Assembly (NCBI GenBank): GCA_027575805.1
Contig: JANBPU010000127.1
Coordinates: 1 to 45,625, forward strand
Length of the DNA stretch: 45,625 bases
Direction: 5' to 3'
Source of the DNA: Mycoemilia scoparia
Taxonomy: Eukaryota; Kickxellomycota; Kickxellomycetes; Kickxellales; Kickxellaceae
Numbering within the stretch: position 1 is the stretch's first letter; each line of letters starts with the position of its first letter. The translations under genes and the position numbers were made by a program. Of the stretch, positions 45,194 through 45,625 are shown in pieces. The notes beneath the pieces were generated by a model, which made no database searches, was not told the origin of the DNA, and saw nothing but the letters and a program-made list of their open reading frames with translations.

Positions 45194-45311
45194 GGAAAGC
45201 TCCCCATCAAAAGGAAACACAGTAATGCCCTTATAAATTCCCCCACAAACCTGCTCATTTGACTGTGACTGCTCCTATAAACATTCTTCATTCAAAAATT
45301 ATTACCCATAT
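45190..45311. mobile_element. MITE-like fourth unit of a chain
   Basis: Begins ATATGGAAAGCTCCCCATCA directly at the end of the family B unit and ends ATTCAAAAATTATTACCCATAT, a clear family A right end. The left end does not match family A, so this is a diverged or damaged member. An internal TGACTGTGACTGCTCC resembles the family A interior. Confidence 0.6.
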
Positions 45312-45625
45312 GTACCAGCATTTTTCATGTTTCAGATTCTAATAAAGTAAATGTGTGTTATTTATGTATGCCATATGGCTTAGATGTGTAAAACCATGTA
45401 GGGAATTTGGATAGTAAAACATCATCCATGTGGCACTGGTTTTAAACTAGGTATATAAATGTAATGCACTGCTTTTCATTATAATGCCTTTACCTTTTCT
45501 TTTCTTTTCTCTCCCAGTACACTATGGCAAAATTCTAAGTCTGAGACGTAGAATACTATGTCCAAAACGTAGTATTGTGATCTGATATATAAAATATATA
45601 ATAAAAGGTAATAAAAAATACTTGT
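45312..45625. other. Intergenic to window end
   Basis: AT-rich with a TTTTCTTTTCTTTTCTC tract (45496-45512) and an inverted pair TACGTTTTGGACATAGTATT region near 45540-45575. No gene seen. Confidence 0.35.

Overview
The window is fungal nuclear DNA. Intergenic DNA is AT-rich, genes lie on both strands without operons, and introns are mostly short with GTAAGT-type donors. The gene set includes a one-piece (animal-type, fused) ATP-citrate lyase, UreF, ISY1, TRM61, PAM16, RPS3 and His-loop CDF zinc transporters. The fused lyase argues against most ascomycetes, which split the enzyme into two genes. I would guess an early-diverging lineage (Mucoromycota or Zoopagomycota-like), but the sequence alone does not settle it.

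Layout. 1-678 (minus): 5' part of a secreted Pro/Thr/Ser-repeat protein running off the window. 679-8507: about 7.8 kb without a recognisable gene, littered with short inverted-repeat elements (MITEs). 8508-12056 (+): intronless ATP-citrate lyase. 12819-13811 (-): GT25-like glycosyltransferase. 14523-15446 (+): urease accessory UreF. 15764-17299 (-): RPS3, whose 777-nt intron holds a convincing box C/D snoRNA. 18161-21265 (+): 1034-aa coiled-coil protein. 21869-24394 and 25444-27146 (-): two adjacent CDF zinc transporters. About 28848-29760 (-): decayed coding sequence. 29926-31749 (-): unrecognised 607-aa low-complexity protein. 32221-33741 (-): ISY1 in eight exons. 34174-35920 (-): TRM61 in six exons. 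37455-38153 (+): PAM16 in three exons. 41080-44699 (+): 2-hydroxyacyl-CoA lyase / oxalyl-CoA decarboxylase-type ThDP enzyme in eleven exons. 44700-45625: a chain of MITEs.

The genes do not form one pathway; they are mostly housekeeping (acetyl-CoA supply, translation, splicing, tRNA methylation, mitochondrial import, zinc handling, urease maturation, acyl-CoA cleavage). The unusual layer lies between and inside them. Two MITE families (A/C and B) number about 25 copies, sit in introns and 3' flanks, and repeatedly abut so that neighbours share one TA dinucleotide. Three of the 26 introns I could model use GC-AG borders, and ISY1 appears to have a first coding exon consisting only of the start codon.
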